Shown piece by piece: positions 25,355-37,217 of a stretch of 64,000 nucleotides of DNA (its first letter is position 1; the number at the start of each line of letters is the position of its first letter). The translations under genes and the position numbers were made by a program. The stretch comes from Thinopyrum elongatum. Lineage: Eukaryota; Streptophyta; Magnoliopsida; Poales; Poaceae. Where the stretch lies: the NCBI GenBank assembly GCA_011799875.1, contig CM022303.1, positions 299,596,362-299,660,361 of the forward strand, read 5' to 3'. The notes under the pieces were generated by a model. It saw only the letters and a program-made list of their open reading frames with translations, ran no database searches and was not told the origin of the DNA.

Positions 25355-26163
25355 ATGGATAGTTCTTCCTCTATTGCGTGCACCCCCCGAGAACGAGGAG
25401 CTTAACTTCAAACAAAGGGGAGGGGAGAATTTAAAAGATGCTTGGTATAGGATTTGCAATGCTCATAATATATCTATTCGTAAGCAATCTACCGTTGTTC
25501 TTCTTCACTGTTTTTATGTAGGCATCACCACTTGGTATAGATTCGTCCTTGATATGATTACCGGTGGGAATTTCTTGATGTCTCCTTCTCTAGATGCTTT
25601 TAATGCCATGGGGAATCTAGTGCGTTCCCCACCTCTTATGGTTAATGAAACAACTTTAACTCTCGAGCATGTTATGGAAAGGCTAGATGCTATTGAAAAG
25701 AAAATGCTCACTAAAGAAAATATTGAAAAATTAGATAAAATGATGCACAATCTTGCTAATAGAATCGGGTCAAAAGCGGGAGACGCTCTTAAAGTACTAA
25801 AGAAAAAGAACCCGCATTGAACGAAAGAATAGAGGAGAGCCCCGCTAGAATTGATAAGTTGGAAGAAATTTTTAGTAATTTAAGCACGGTTTTTTTTCCA
25901 CTAAAACTATTGAAAAAACTCCCATAAAAATTGGCAAGATTACTCAAGTCACTAAAAACAAGAGTACAACTTCTAACAAAGAAGAACTTAAAATGATTAG
26001 TATTCACCCTAATTTTGTTGAAGTGATAAAAGACCCTACTTGCAAAAATGAATTCTTCAAACTTGTTCCTAGGAGTATTGTTATTGAAAATTTGTATGCC
26101 AAATCCTTGAAGAATTCTAAGTGTTTGATTGAGGAGTTTGAAACTAAAGATGACAACACTTAG
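25355..26163 (+). pseudogene. E4 internal ORF (gag position; unknown type)
   Basis: Starts ATG 25355 (MDSSSSIACTP) and ends TAG 26161-26163 after the DDNT end that also closes the gag-protease ORFs. The body reads ENEELNFKQRGGENLKD, then AWYRICNAH, LLHCFYVGITTWYRFVLD and LTLEHVMERLDAIEKK, followed by a Lys/Glu/Ile-rich probable coiled coil and a Lys-rich tail. Frameshifts lie near 25388 (C-run), 25797 and about 25892 (T-run). The AWYRI...FYVG part resembles the Retrotrans_gag fold seen in plant Gypsy gag proteins. There is no protease or pol. This differs from the gag-protease of E1, E3 and E6 although LTRs are shared. Confidence 0.7.
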
Positions 26164-28636
26164 ATCTATGCATTATGCCTAGCTAGGGGCATAAAACGAT
26201 AGCGCTTGTTGGGAGGCAACCCAATGAATAAAATCTATTTTTGTATTTTTCTTTCTGTTCTTGAGTGTTTGCACAATTATGCTACTGTTATGATTGTGTT
26301 TTTTATGTTTTAATTAGTGTTTGTGCCAAGTAAAGCCTTTGAGATAGCTTTGGTGATAGTTGATTTGATCTTGTTGGAAAACAGAAACTTTTGCATCCAG
26401 TCAAATAATTGTTTAAAATCACAGATGCGACGAAAAATTCTGAATTTTTTACACAAGATTGATATACAAATTGCCCAAGCTTCCTTACGTTTAAACAAAA
26501 ATTGGAGTTACATAAGTATGAGAAAAATTTGCATCTTTATAGACTGTTCTATTTTTGACAGATTCTGTTTTCTTTGCATTGTGTGCATATTTTGATGAAT
26601 CTATGGTTTGTATCGGGGGGTATAAGCCATGGTAAAGTTAGAATACAGTAGATATAATGCAATAACAAAATTTGAATGGGTTTTCTACAGAACTTAAAGT
26701 AAAGATTGGTTTTCTTATACTAACGGATCTCACAAAGGTTTTGTTGAGTTTTGTGTGATTGAAGTTTTCAAGTTTTGGGTGAGATCATGATGGATGAAGG
26801 AATAAGGAGTTAGAAGAGCCTAAGCTTGGGGATGCCCCATGGCACCCCAAGCCATTATCCAAAGATAAACAAGCAACTAAGCTTGGGGATGCCCCCGAGT
26901 GGCATCCCCTCTTTCTTCTAACGACCATCGGTATTTTACTTGGAGCTATATTTTTAATCGTCACATATCATGAGTTTTGCTTGGAGCGTTTTGTATTATA
27001 TAAGTGTTTGCTTGTTTTGCTTTTTATTTTGTGTCATCTATCCTTGCTGGACACAGCTATTTGAGAGAACCAAAATTATGATATGATTTGTTAGAATTGC
27101 TCTATGTGCTTCACTTAAATTCTTTGAGCTATGGAATTGCTCTAGTGCTTCACTTATATCTTTTTGAGCACGGTGTGCTTTAGTATTTTTGAAGAAATGC
27201 TCTCATTCTTCACTTAGATTTATTTGAGAGTTAGTAAAATATTTTAGAAATTCTCTCATGCTTCACTTAAATTATTTTGAGAGAAGAAATTTTTTTATGC
27301 TCATGTTCTTCACTTAGATTTGTTTGAGCTATCAAAAGGAACATATGAAATTAGTCCCAAAGTGATAGATATTCAAGAGGGATATAATAAAAACTTTCAT
27401 GAAGATCATTGGACAAAATAAACTTGATTCTTTGTAATAGTTTTGTGATATGATGATATAATATGTGAGTCGTGTTGATGAGTAATTGTGCTTTAGTAAG
27501 AATATTGGTGTTAAGGTTTGTGATTCCCTATGCAAGCATGAAAGTCAATAGTTATGCAATGATATTACATCCTACTTGTGGTGCATTATTCGGTGTTAGT
27601 TATGCTTAATGCTCGCTTATGAGATTTTTCGTTTCTTGGTTGGATGCTTCTCAATCTTTTGCTAGCCTTCATTTGCACTAAGTATGATCACTACTTGTGC
27701 ATCCAAAATCCTTAAACCAGTTTTGCCATATGAGTCCACTATACCTACCTATATGTGGTATTTCCGTGCCGTTCTAAGCAAATTTGAATGTGCCAACTCT
27801 AATTTCAAAATAAATTTCTCTTTTGTGTGCTCGTATCGCTCATGAAACGGTAGGGGGTGGCTGATATTTTTCCATGCTAGAAGTGTTATTCTCAAGATAA
27901 GTGTTTATTCACTTGTCATTGCACGAGAGTACGGCAAAGGTATTAGGGATGCCCAGTCCCGAAATGAAAAATAAATTTACTTTATGTTGTCAAATAATAA
28001 ATTCTTGGAAAGTGTTGGTATGGACGGCACCCGTGGATTCGGTTAGCCGTGGAATGTGAAAGTATGGTGGAAAAAGGAATAAACTTTATTTTCTGTTTGG
28101 GAACCGCCTATGATATATCTAGCATGGAAAGTATTGGAAACTACTCGATCATTTTTGTTGATAGGAAAGGCATGCCACCCAAAATGTTTTATCTCTATCT
28201 TTTTCCGCTTTGAGCTCTGGCACCTCTACAAATCCCTACTTCCCTCTGTGAAGGGCCTTTCTATTTACTTTATGCAATTTTTATTTTTATTTGAGTCTCC
28301 ATCTTCTCTTATAAAGCACCAACTAAGGGGCACTATGATCGTGCTTGAGCATTGGGTGTAGCTAATATGCGAGTGTGATTCATGAATGGATCAATGATTG
28401 AGCATAATGGGCTAAGGATAACTTGCTTTAGTGTTGATATTTTCAAAGACATGGTTGCTTGTTCATATGCTTGAGTATTGAAATCTTCATGTCAAAACTA
28501 GACTATTGCTTTGAATCATATAAAAGTCCAAATGTCCATGCTACAAAAGAAAGAATATGTGATGAACATGATAGGCAGCATTCCACATCAAAAATTCTGT
28601 TTTTCTCATTTACCTACTTGAGGACGAGCAGGAATT
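26164..28636 (+). other. Non-coding 3' internal region of E4
   Basis: About 2.5 kb without a gene: conserved block (26164-26223), hairpin with two AAGCTTGGGGATGCC copies (26816-26911), five CTTCACTTAAATT-like repeats (27089-27328), then long AT-rich sequence collinear with E6 38640-39700. In Athila relatives this place can hold an env-like ORF; none can be read here. Confidence 0.75.
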
Positions 28637-28650
28637 AAGCTTGGGGATGC
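28637..28650 (+). other. Polypurine tract of E4
   Basis: AAGCTTGGGGATGC directly before the 3' LTR; the same sequence precedes the E6 3' LTR and, inverted, follows those of E2 and E10. Confidence 0.75.
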
Positions 28651-29091
28651 TAATACGTCTCCAACGTATCTATAATTTTTTATTGTTCCATGCTGTTATA
28701 TTATCATTCTTGGATGTTTTACAATCATTTTATAGCAACTTTATATCATTTTTTTGGGACTAACCTATTGACATAGTGCCCAGTGCCAGTTGTTGTTTTT
28801 TGCTTGTTTTTTACTTCGCAGAAAATCAATACCAAACGGAGTCCAAACGCAGCGAAACTTTTTGGAGAACTTTTTTGGACCAGAAGACACACGATGGGCC
28901 AAGGAAGTACCAGAGGGGTGCTTCGAGGGGAGCACAACCCACCTGGGCGCAGGTACTGTTAACATAGTGTTGCGTGGTTCTCTTACTAGTTCGATAACCT
29001 TGGTCTCATCACTGAGGGAAATACCTACCGTAGCTGTGCTGCATCATCCCTTCCTCTTTGGGGAAATACCGATGTAGTTCAAGCCACATCA
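28651..29091 (+). repeat. 3' LTR of E4, internally deleted
   Basis: Starts TAATACGTCTCCAACGTATC (TG to TA change) and ends CCACATCA. Only 441 bp of about 1580: after GGGGAGCACAACCCACCTGG at about 28950 it jumps to AGGTACTGTTAACATAGTG, near the LTR end. The junction word is GCGCAGGT. The TSD after it proves the true outer end. Confidence 0.9.
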
Positions 29092-29847
29092 TACCCCCCC
29101 CCCCCCACGGTGGAATCTAAAAGATTTCTAGAAACAAAGTTCAATCCTGCATAATTTTTTTGTCTGATCATCCATAAGCTTAAACCATGAGTGGGGCAAT
29201 TTCTTATCACTAATTTCATTCTCTCCCAAGATTGTGCAACATGTTCATGCTCAATTTGCTTAAAATTCATGATTTGATTTCTAAGAGATAATTTTTGCGG
29301 GAGGAAAATACTTGGCAATAAAAGCATCCTTACACTTATCCCAAGAATTGATACTATTTCACGACAAGGATGAAAACAAAGTTTTAGAACGAAATAATTT
29401 CAATTTGACAATATCATTATCCACATCTTTTTTCTTTTGCATATCACACAATTCACCAAAGGTATTAAGATGGGATGAAACATCTTCATTAGGACTACCA
29501 GAAAATTGTTCTTTCATATCAATATTTAGAAAAGCAGCATTCATATCACATGACTCCCCACTATTGGCGGGAGGAGCAACTGGATTACTAATAAAATCAT
29601 TATTATTAGTATTGGAAAAGTCACACAACTTGGTATTTTCTTGAGACATCGCGACAAAGCAAGCAAACAAGCAAAAAAGCAAACGAAAATATTTCTGTGT
29701 TTTTTGTAAAAATGTTTTAAAAGTGGGGGAGCTGAAAACAAGAGGCAGATGGCAAATGAAAGTAAATGCAAGGAGATGAAAGTTTATATGATGGTACTTG
29801 ATAGGTTTTGGTGATGTCTCCTCGGCAACGGTGCCAGAAATTATTCA

Positions 29848-31392
29848 TGTTACTTGTGGCGTTGGGATTTCCTCGAAGAGGAGAGGATGATGTAGTACAG
29901 TAGTGATAAGTATTTCCCTCAGTTAAAAACCAAGGTTATCAATCCAGTAGGAGAACCACACGAAACCTCATGAATAGTACCTACACACAAAACAAAAAAT
30001 ACTTGCACCCAACGCGATCAAGAGGGTTGTCAATCCCCTTGGCGGTTAATTACAAGGATCAAATCTGATAATGGTAGATAGATAAACAAAAATACAAAAT
30101 AAAAGAACGGTAATAAATTGTAGAAATTTATTTTTGGATTTTAATATATGGTAAATGTAGACCAGGGGGCCATAGTTTTCACTAGAGGCTTCTCTCTCAA
30201 ACAAAAAGCATACGGTGGCTAAACAAATTACTATTGGCCAATTGATAGAAAAGCGCATAGTTGTGACGGTATTCAAGGCAATGATCATGTATATAGGCAT
30301 CACGTCCAAGACAAGTAGACCGACTCCTGCTTGTATCTACTACTATTACTCCACACATTGACCGCTATCCAGCATGCATCTAGAGTATTAAGTTCATACA
30401 GAATAGAGTAACACCTTAAGCAAGATGACATGATGTAGACAAAGTAAATCCAACCAATATGAATAAACCCCGCCATTATCCCCTTAATGGAAACAATACA
30501 AATACATGTCTCGTCCCCTACTTTGTCACTGGGATATAGAGGACCGCAAGATTGAACCCATTACAAAGCACCTCTCCCATTGCAAGATAAATCAATCTAG
30601 TTGGCGAAAGCAAACGGACAGATCAGAGTGAAATACAAAGCTATAACAATCATGCATATAAGAATTCGAAAAATACTCAAATAATATTCATGAATAATCT
30701 GATCATAAACCCACAATTCATCGGATCCCAACAAAAACACCGCAAAAGAAGATTACATTGAATAGATCTCCAAGAACATCAAGGAGAACATTGTATTGAA
30801 GATCAAAGAGAGAGAAGAAGCCATCTAGCTACTAGCTATGGACCCGTCGCGTGTGTGGTAAATTACTCACACATCATCAGAAGGGCAACAAGGTTGATGT
30901 AGAAGCCCTCCGTGATCGATTCCCCCTGCCGTAGAATATCGGAAAAGGCCTCCAGATGGGATTGCGGAAGAACAGAAACTTGCGTCCGTGGGAAATGTAT
31001 TTTGGGTGGCTCTCTAATGTATTGGGAATATTTGGGAATTTATAGAGATGAAATTAGGTCCATGAGGGGACCACAAGCCTGGGGGCGCACCTACCCCCTT
31101 CGGACACGCCTCCCGAGCTTGTCGCTCCCTCGTGGCTCTTCAGGTCTTCTCCCGAACCTTCTAGGGTCCCTTCTGGTCCAGAAAAAAATAATCCATGGTT
31201 TTTGTCCATTTGGACTCTGTTTGATATTGATTTTTTGAAAAGCAAAAAACAACAACTGGCACGGGCACTAGGTTAATAGGTTAGTCCCAAAAAATGATAT
31301 ATAATTGCATATATATATATATATAACATCCAAGATTGATACTATAATAGCATGGAACAATTAAAAATTATAGATACGTTGGAGACGTATCA
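29848..31392 (-). repeat. 5' LTR of E3
   Basis: 1545 bp, minus orientation, subtype like E2 and E5. The end at 31392 is GGAGACGTATCA; next to its other end is the PBS (about 29819-29836: minus TGGCACCGTTGCCGAGGA). It contains an (AT)n run at about 31302-31323. Confidence 0.92.
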
Positions 31393-31397
31393 AGGGT

Positions 31398-32324
31398 CCA
31401 TAAGGAAATCTAAGGGATATTAAGGCCTCCTTTTGATAGAGAACCGGAACAAAGAATTAGCACTTAGTGAATACATGAACTCCTCATACTATGGTCATCA
31501 CCAGAAAGAATCCCAATTATTTTCACCTTGGTGTATGCGGATCATAACACGTAATAGGTGCATACAACTTGCAAGATAGGATCCAAAACACACTTAAATT
31601 CATGAAAACATAATAGGTTCAGATCTGAAATCATTGCACTCGAGCCCTAGTGAAAAGAATTAAGCATAGCAAAGTCATAGCAACATCAATCTCAGAACAT
31701 AGTGGATACTAGGGATTAATCTCTAATAAATTGACTCGATTACATGTATCTCATCCAACCCATCACCGTCCATCAAGCCTATGAAGGAATTACTCACTCC
31801 CGGTGGTGAGCAGCATGAAATTGTTGATGGAGGATGGTTGATGATGACGATGGCGACGAATCCCCCTCTCTGGAGCCCCGAACAGACTCCAGACCAACCC
31901 TCGCGATGAAGAACAGGAGGTGGCGGTGGCTCTGTATCGTAAAACTCAATGAAACTTATTTTCCTATTTTTCTCTTGAGAAGACGGAATTTATAGACTTG
32001 AGATTAGGGTCAATGGAGCCTCATGGGCCCCACAAGGTAACAGGGTGCGCCCTAGAGGGGGTGGCCACGCCATGTTGCCTTGTCAAAAACTGGTTGCCCC
32101 CTCCGGTGGATCTTTGCTCCAGTATTTTTTTTATATATTCAAATAAAATCTCCAAAAAGTTTCATCCAGTTCCGAGAACTTCTATTTCTGCACAAAAAAA
32201 CAACACCATGGTAGTTCTGCTGAAAACAGCGTCTGTCCGGGTTAGTTTCACTCAAATCATTCAAATTAGAGTACAAAACAAGAGCAAAAGTGTTTGGAAA
32301 AGTAGATACAATGGAGAGGTATCA
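31398..32324 (-). repeat. Solo-type LTR, second part
   Basis: Continuation of 18385-18865 after E3; 31393-31397 is E3's TSD. It includes GATTACATGTATCTCATCC, the CACCGTCCA region and ends GGAGAGGTATCA. No gene is seen; open frames are fortuitous. Confidence 0.85.
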
Positions 32325-33092
32325 AGGGACAATGCTACTATCCTTTAACCACACTTGTGCTTCAAAGTAGCACCATGTCCTTCATATAGAGAGTCTCCAT
32401 GATTTGTCACTTTCATATACTAGTGGGAATTTTTACATTATAGAACTTGGCTTGTATATTCGGATGACAGGCTTCCTCAAATGCCCGAGGTCTTCATGAG
32501 CAAGAAACTTGGATGCACACCCACTTAGTTTTAGTAGTGAGATTTCATACACTTATAGCTCTAGCGCATCCATTGTATGGCAATCCCTACTCCTCGTGTT
32601 GATATTGATTGTAAGGCCTCTCCATTGCCTAACGATCTGCTGAGTTGATGCGAGACTTTCTTCACTTTTGTCTTCCCTTATAAACCTCTACCAACATATT
32701 CCATTCCACCTGTAGTGCGAAGTCCATGTCTCACGCTCACAGATTGAGTGAGGTTGAAAATGTTGAAGTGAGAAAAGGTACGATACAATTGCTTGGTTTG
32801 ACACCGGGGTGCTCATGATTTGTACTTATGTTAGGAAGGCGGAGTCATGCCATGCTTACATAATTCAATGAGTAGGGGTAACATCCATTAAGCATCGTAT
32901 ATTTTGAAGAGTTATGATTATTTTCTTGTATTCATGGACATTATTATGTTGATGTCAATTACTTCATCGTTTCTCAATATTCATACCATGAGAGATTACA
33001 TGATAAGACATGTTAGGTAGCATTCAACATCAAAGATTCTCTTTTTATCATTTACCTACTCGAGGACGAGCATGAATTAAGCTTGGGCATGT
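32325..33092 (+). mobile_element. E5, third segment (end of internal region)
   Basis: Collinear with the reverse complement of 12850-12135. It ends with AAGCTTGGGCATGT (polypurine tract with changes) before the E5 3' LTR at 33093. Non-coding. Confidence 0.85.
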
Positions 33093-34271
33093 TGATACAT
33101 CTCCGACATATCTAATTTTTATTTGTTTCATGCTATAATATTATCCATCTTGTATGCTTTATATGCAATTTTATATCATTTTTGGGAACTAACCTATTAA
33201 CCCAGTGCCTAGTGCCAGTTGCTGTTTACTCCTTGTTTTTGGTTTTACAGAAAATCCATACAGAACGAAGTCCAAACGCGATGAAACTTTTTGATGATTT
33301 TTTCTGGACCAGGAGGGACCCTAGAAGCTTTGGGGGAGGACCAAAAGCCAGACAAGGAGATGACAAGGCATCAGGGCATGCCCCAGGGAGGCGCACCCTG
33401 ATGGCTTGTGGGCCCCTCGTGGCTCTGTCTGACCTAATTCCAACGCTATAAATTCCCAAATATTAAAAAAAATAGGGCGAGACCCGAAACAATTATTCCG
33501 ACGCCGCAAGTCTATGTTCTTCGGTGATCCCATCTAGAGGCCTCCGTCGGTACTCTGCCAGAGGGGGAATCAATCACGGAGGGCCTCTACATGAACCTCA
33601 CTACACCTCTGATGATGTGTAGTTCCCCACAGGACCTATGGGTCCATACCAGTAGCTAGATGGCTCTCTCTCGCTCTCTCTCTCTTTGATCTTCAATACA
33701 ATGTTCTCTTCGGAGATCGATTTGATGTAATATTTTGTGGTGCGTTTGTTCAGATCTGAGGAGTTATGAGTTTATGATCAGATAGTTCATTGAAAGTAGT
33801 TGAGTTATTTCTGAACTTTATTATGTGTGATTGTTATAGCTTCATATTTCTCTCCGATATACCCGTTTCGTTTGGCCAACTAGATTGATTTATCTTCATG
33901 GGAGAGGTGCTTTGTGGTAGGTTCAATCTTGCAGTGTCCTCACTCTATGATAGGAGGGGTAGCGAGGCACATATTTGTATTTTTGCTACTAAGAGTAAAA
34001 CGACGGGGTTTGATCATATTGATTGGTTTCACTTTGTCTACATTATGTCATCATGCTCCAAGCATTACTCTATTTGTTATGAACTTAATACCTTAAGATG
34101 CATGTTGGATAGCGGTCGAGGGTTGGAGTAATAGTAGTAGATGCTGAATCATTTTGGTCTACTTGTCATGGACGTAATGCCTATGTACTAATTATGCCAT
34201 GAATAACATCATAACTATGCGTTTTTCTATCAATTGCCCAACAGCAATTTGTGTACCCACCACTTGCTATA
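33093..34271 (+). repeat. 3' LTR of E5, first part
   Basis: Starts TGATACATCTCCGACATATC, the family palindrome with G-to-A changes. It is interrupted by E6 at CTATA (34267-34271) and resumes at 41307. Joined length is about 1.54 kb, the E2/E3 subtype. Confidence 0.88.
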
Positions 34272-35849
34272 TGATACGTCTCCAACGTATCTATAATTTT
34301 TTATTGTTCCATGCTGTTATATTATCATTCTTGGATGTTTTATATTAATTTTATAGCAACTTTATATCATTTTTTGGGACTAACCTATTGACATAGTGCC
34401 TAGTGCCAGTTGCTGTTTTTTTGCTTGTTTTTTCCATCACAGAATATCCATATCAAACGGAGTCCAAATGCAGCGAAACATTTTGGAGATCTTTTCAGCC
34501 CAAAAGACAACTTGGGAGCCAAGGAAGTGCACGAGGGGAGGCCCGTGGGGCCCACCACCCACCTAGGCACGCTAGAGCCCCTAGCGCGCCCTGATGGGCG
34601 GTGGGGCCCACGAAGGTCTCCTCCACCGCCTCTCAGCTCTATAAATACTCAGATATTCCAGAAACCCTAGGGGAGTCGTCGAAACACAATTCCAGCCGCC
34701 GCAAGTTCCAGAACCACCAGATCCAATCTAGAGCCCTATTCTGGCACTTTGCCGGGGGGAACATGGTCATGGAGGGGTTCATCATCCTCATTGGTGCTCC
34801 TCCGTTGATGCGTGAGTAGTTCACCATAGAGCTACGGGTCCGTAGGCAGTAGCTAGATGGTTTCTTCTCCCTTTTTGATTCTCAACGCAATGTTCTCCTC
34901 GATGTTCTTGGAGATCAATTTGATGTAATGAATTTTTGCGGTGTGTTTGTTGGGATCCGATGAAGTGCGAGTTTATGATCAGATCTATCTATGAATATTA
35001 TTTGAGTTTTCTTTGATCTCTTATATGCATGATTGTTATAGCCTCGTATTTCTTCTCCAAAACTTTGGTTTGGTTTGGCCAACTAGATTGATTTTTCTTG
35101 CAATGGGAAGAGGTGCTTTGTGATGGGTTCGATCTTGCGGTGTCCTCACCCAGTGACAGAAGCGAGGCACCCATGTGTCATTGCTATTCAGGATAAAAAG
35201 ATGGGTTCTATTCCTACATGAATAGATCTTGTCTACATCATGTAATCGTTCTTATTGCATTACTCCGTTTCTCCATGAACTTAATACACTAGATGCATGT
35301 TGGATAGCAGTTGATGTGTGGAGTAATAGTAGTAGATGCAGGCAGGAGTCGGTCTACTAATCTTTGACGTGATGCCTATATACATGATCATTGCCTTGGA
35401 TATCGTCATAATTATTTGCTCTTTTATCAATTGCCCAACAGTAATTTGTTTACCCACCGTATGCTATTTTCTCGAGAGAAGCCACTAGTGAAATCTACGG
35501 CCCCGGGTCTATCTTTTATCATATTGTTTTCAGATCTATTATTTCAAAAACCCAAAAATACCTTGCTGCACTTTTCCTTTACTTATTTTATTTCATGTTT
35601 TTGCTAGATCTATTTATCCAATCTCATACAATTTTATCTATCTTTTTACCATGGAGGGATTGACAACCCCTCTTACGCGTTGGGTTGCAAGTATTTGTTC
35701 TTGGTGTGCAGGTACCATTTAAATAGTGTTGCTTGGTTCTCCTATTGGATTGATAACCTTGGTTTCATAACTGAGTGAAATACTTACCGTTGCTGTGCTG
35801 CATCATCCTCTCCTCTTCGGAGAAATACCAACGCAGATACAAGGAATTA
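34272..35849 (+). repeat. 5' LTR of E6
   Basis: 1578 bp, start TGATACGTCTCCAACGTATC; its end, GGAATTA, has CA changed to TA. The (C)TATAAATA box at about 34639 and the GC-rich stretch before it mark the likely promoter; transcription start not determined. Confidence 0.93.
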
Positions 35850-35860
35850 GGAAGAATTTC

Positions 35861-35878
35861 TGGCGCCGTTGCCGGGGA
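35861..35878 (+). other. Primer binding site of E6
   Basis: TGGCGCCGTTGCCGGGGA, complementary to the 3' end of plant tRNA-Asp; typical of the Athila lineage. The best copy in the window. Confidence 0.9.
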
Positions 35879-36069
35879 GACATCATCAACATCTATCAGG
35901 TTCCTAATCACAAATCTCATCTCCGTGCAATTTACATTATTTGTCATTTGCCTCTCGTTTTCATCTCCCCCACTTCATAAAAAATTTGCATTTTTATTTG
36001 CCTTCTTTTTCGTTCGCCTTTTTCTCGTTAGATCTCTTGTTTGCTTGCAATCTTGTTTGCATAGTCACG

Positions 36070-37217
36070 ATGTCTCAAAGAAAGTATTATGATGTTCCTT
36101 ACCCCAATATTTTGCTTGAGATTGAGAAAAGCACTAAGGAATATATGACTACACAATTTGAGCATAATAAGTTTTTTACCGAAGAGCTTAAAGAACACTC
36201 TACTATGCTAGATGCTATAACAAAACAACTTGATCATGTTAGTACAGAAGTTTCTAATCTCCAATCCAAGTATGCTCATGCTGAAAATTTACTAGGTGAG
36301 ATATCTGATGCACAAGCTACACTAGTAAATCAAATGGCAGCTAAACCAATTTCTCTAGAAGATAATAATGATGAAGATCTTAAAATGATTGGTGTTTCTT
36401 ATATTGATTCCTTGTTTAGTAATATTAAACTTGATGAAAATAGGACTAAAGAAGAGTCAACTTTAGCTGGAGGGCGTCCTCATAATTCGGTGGGTGAAAA
36501 TCTTGTTGAAAATTTTGATAAAAGTGGGTTTGGAGAGGTCAAAACTTTAACTAGTGATGTGCCTACTCTTTTGTATTACAAAGACTTTAATTATGATAGT
36601 TGCTCTTTGATTGAATGTACTTCTTTGTTGCAATCCATGATAAATTCACCCAATGCCTATGAACAAAATAAAGCTTTTACTAAACATATTGTAGAAGCGA
36701 TGATGAAAGCTTTAGAAGAAAAGTTGGAATTAGAGATTTCCATTCCTAGAAAATTAATGATGAGAGGGAACCTACCATTAAAGTCAAGATTAAAAATTAT
36801 GAGTGCTTTTCTTTATGTGATTTGGGTGCTAGTGTTTCCACAATTCCGAAATCTCTATGTGATGTGCTCGGTCTTACCAATATTGAAGAATGTTCTCTTA
36901 ATTTGCACTTGGCGGATTCTACTATTAAAAAGCCTTTGGGAACAATTAATTATGTTCTTATTCTTGCAAATACGAACTATGTGCCCATAGATTTTATTGT
37001 TCTTGATATTGATTGCAATCCGTCTTGTCCGATCATACTTGGTAGACCATTTTTACGAACTATAGGTGTCGTGATTGATATGAAAGAAGGGAATATTAAA
37101 TTTCAGTTTCCACTAAGAAAGGGTATGGAAAACTTCCCTAGAATAAGAATTAAGCCACCATATGAATCAATCATGAGGGCAACCTATGGAGCAAAAACTA
37201 AGGATGATAATACTTGA
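36070..37217 (+). pseudogene. gag-protease polyprotein of E6 (one frameshift)
   Basis: ATG 36070 (MSQRKYYDVPYPNILLEIEK) follows the PBS by about 190 bases. Residues 1 to about 90 are Lys/Glu/Leu-rich and probably coiled coil. The Retrotrans_gag part present in E1 and E3 is missing, so the ORF is short. Near residue 150 is DKSGFGEVKTLTSDVP (36517-36549). A one-base deletion near 36757 shifts the frame; the protease then reads CDLGASVSTIPK (about 36814-36849), LHLADST, and CPIILGRPFLRT (about 37027-37062), ending at TGA after DDNT (37215-37217). The DLGA site and ILGRPFL are typical plant Gypsy protease motifs. No pol follows; enzymes would have to come from an autonomous relative. Confidence 0.85.

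Larger units (their letters stand above)
23550..29091 (+). mobile_element. E4: complete plus-strand Athila-like element inside E3 gag
   Basis: A perfect 5 bp TSD TACCC (23545-23549 and 29092-29096) flanks the element. 5' LTR 23550-25130, PBS 25142-25158, internal ORF 25355-26163, non-coding region, PPT 28637-28650, and a 3' LTR of only 441 bp (28651-29091) because of an internal deletion. Removing E4 rejoins the E3 gag frame region. The right TSD merges with a C-run (29094-29105). Confidence 0.95.
22031..29649 (-). pseudogene. gag-protease polyprotein of E3, split by E4
   Basis: Starts at ATG 29649 (MSQENTKLCDF). The N-terminal gag is at 29649-29097, interrupted by E4, and continues at 23549-22031. 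Recognisable parts are EQFSGSPNEDVSSHLNTF and the Retrotrans_gag-like EHVAQSWERMK near 29230, WHTERTPTSKK (about 23490), an Asn/Tyr/Gly linker, a helical stretch with NPSDL-like ESNIKEFIN, SGFGEVKTL (22731-22700), and the protease (ORF 22426-22031) with GASVCTIPKSLC and CPIILGRPFL. Frameshifts occur near 22440, 22640 and 23290. It ends at TGA 22033-22031 with no reverse transcriptase. In the intact state it would form virus-like particles and process Gag. Confidence 0.85.
18866..31392 (-). mobile_element. E3: minus-strand Athila-like element with nested insertions
   Basis: The 5' LTR (29848-31392), PBS and gag-protease (29649-22031, split by E4) are preserved. Only a 53 bp stub of the 3' LTR survives (18866-18918). 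TSD GGGGT (18861-18865) and AGGGT (31393-31397), one mismatch, within the solo-type LTR. Between stub and gag-protease lie an LTR fragment, a truncated CACTA element and the remaining 3' internal sequence from about 21256. About 1.6 kb of the 3' internal region and most of the 3' LTR are missing. Confidence 0.82.

Noticed and set aside
31302..31323. AT microsatellite, also GA runs at 47417-47443 and 58600-58619
   Set aside because: Simple repeats within LTRs with no further structure of interest on their own.
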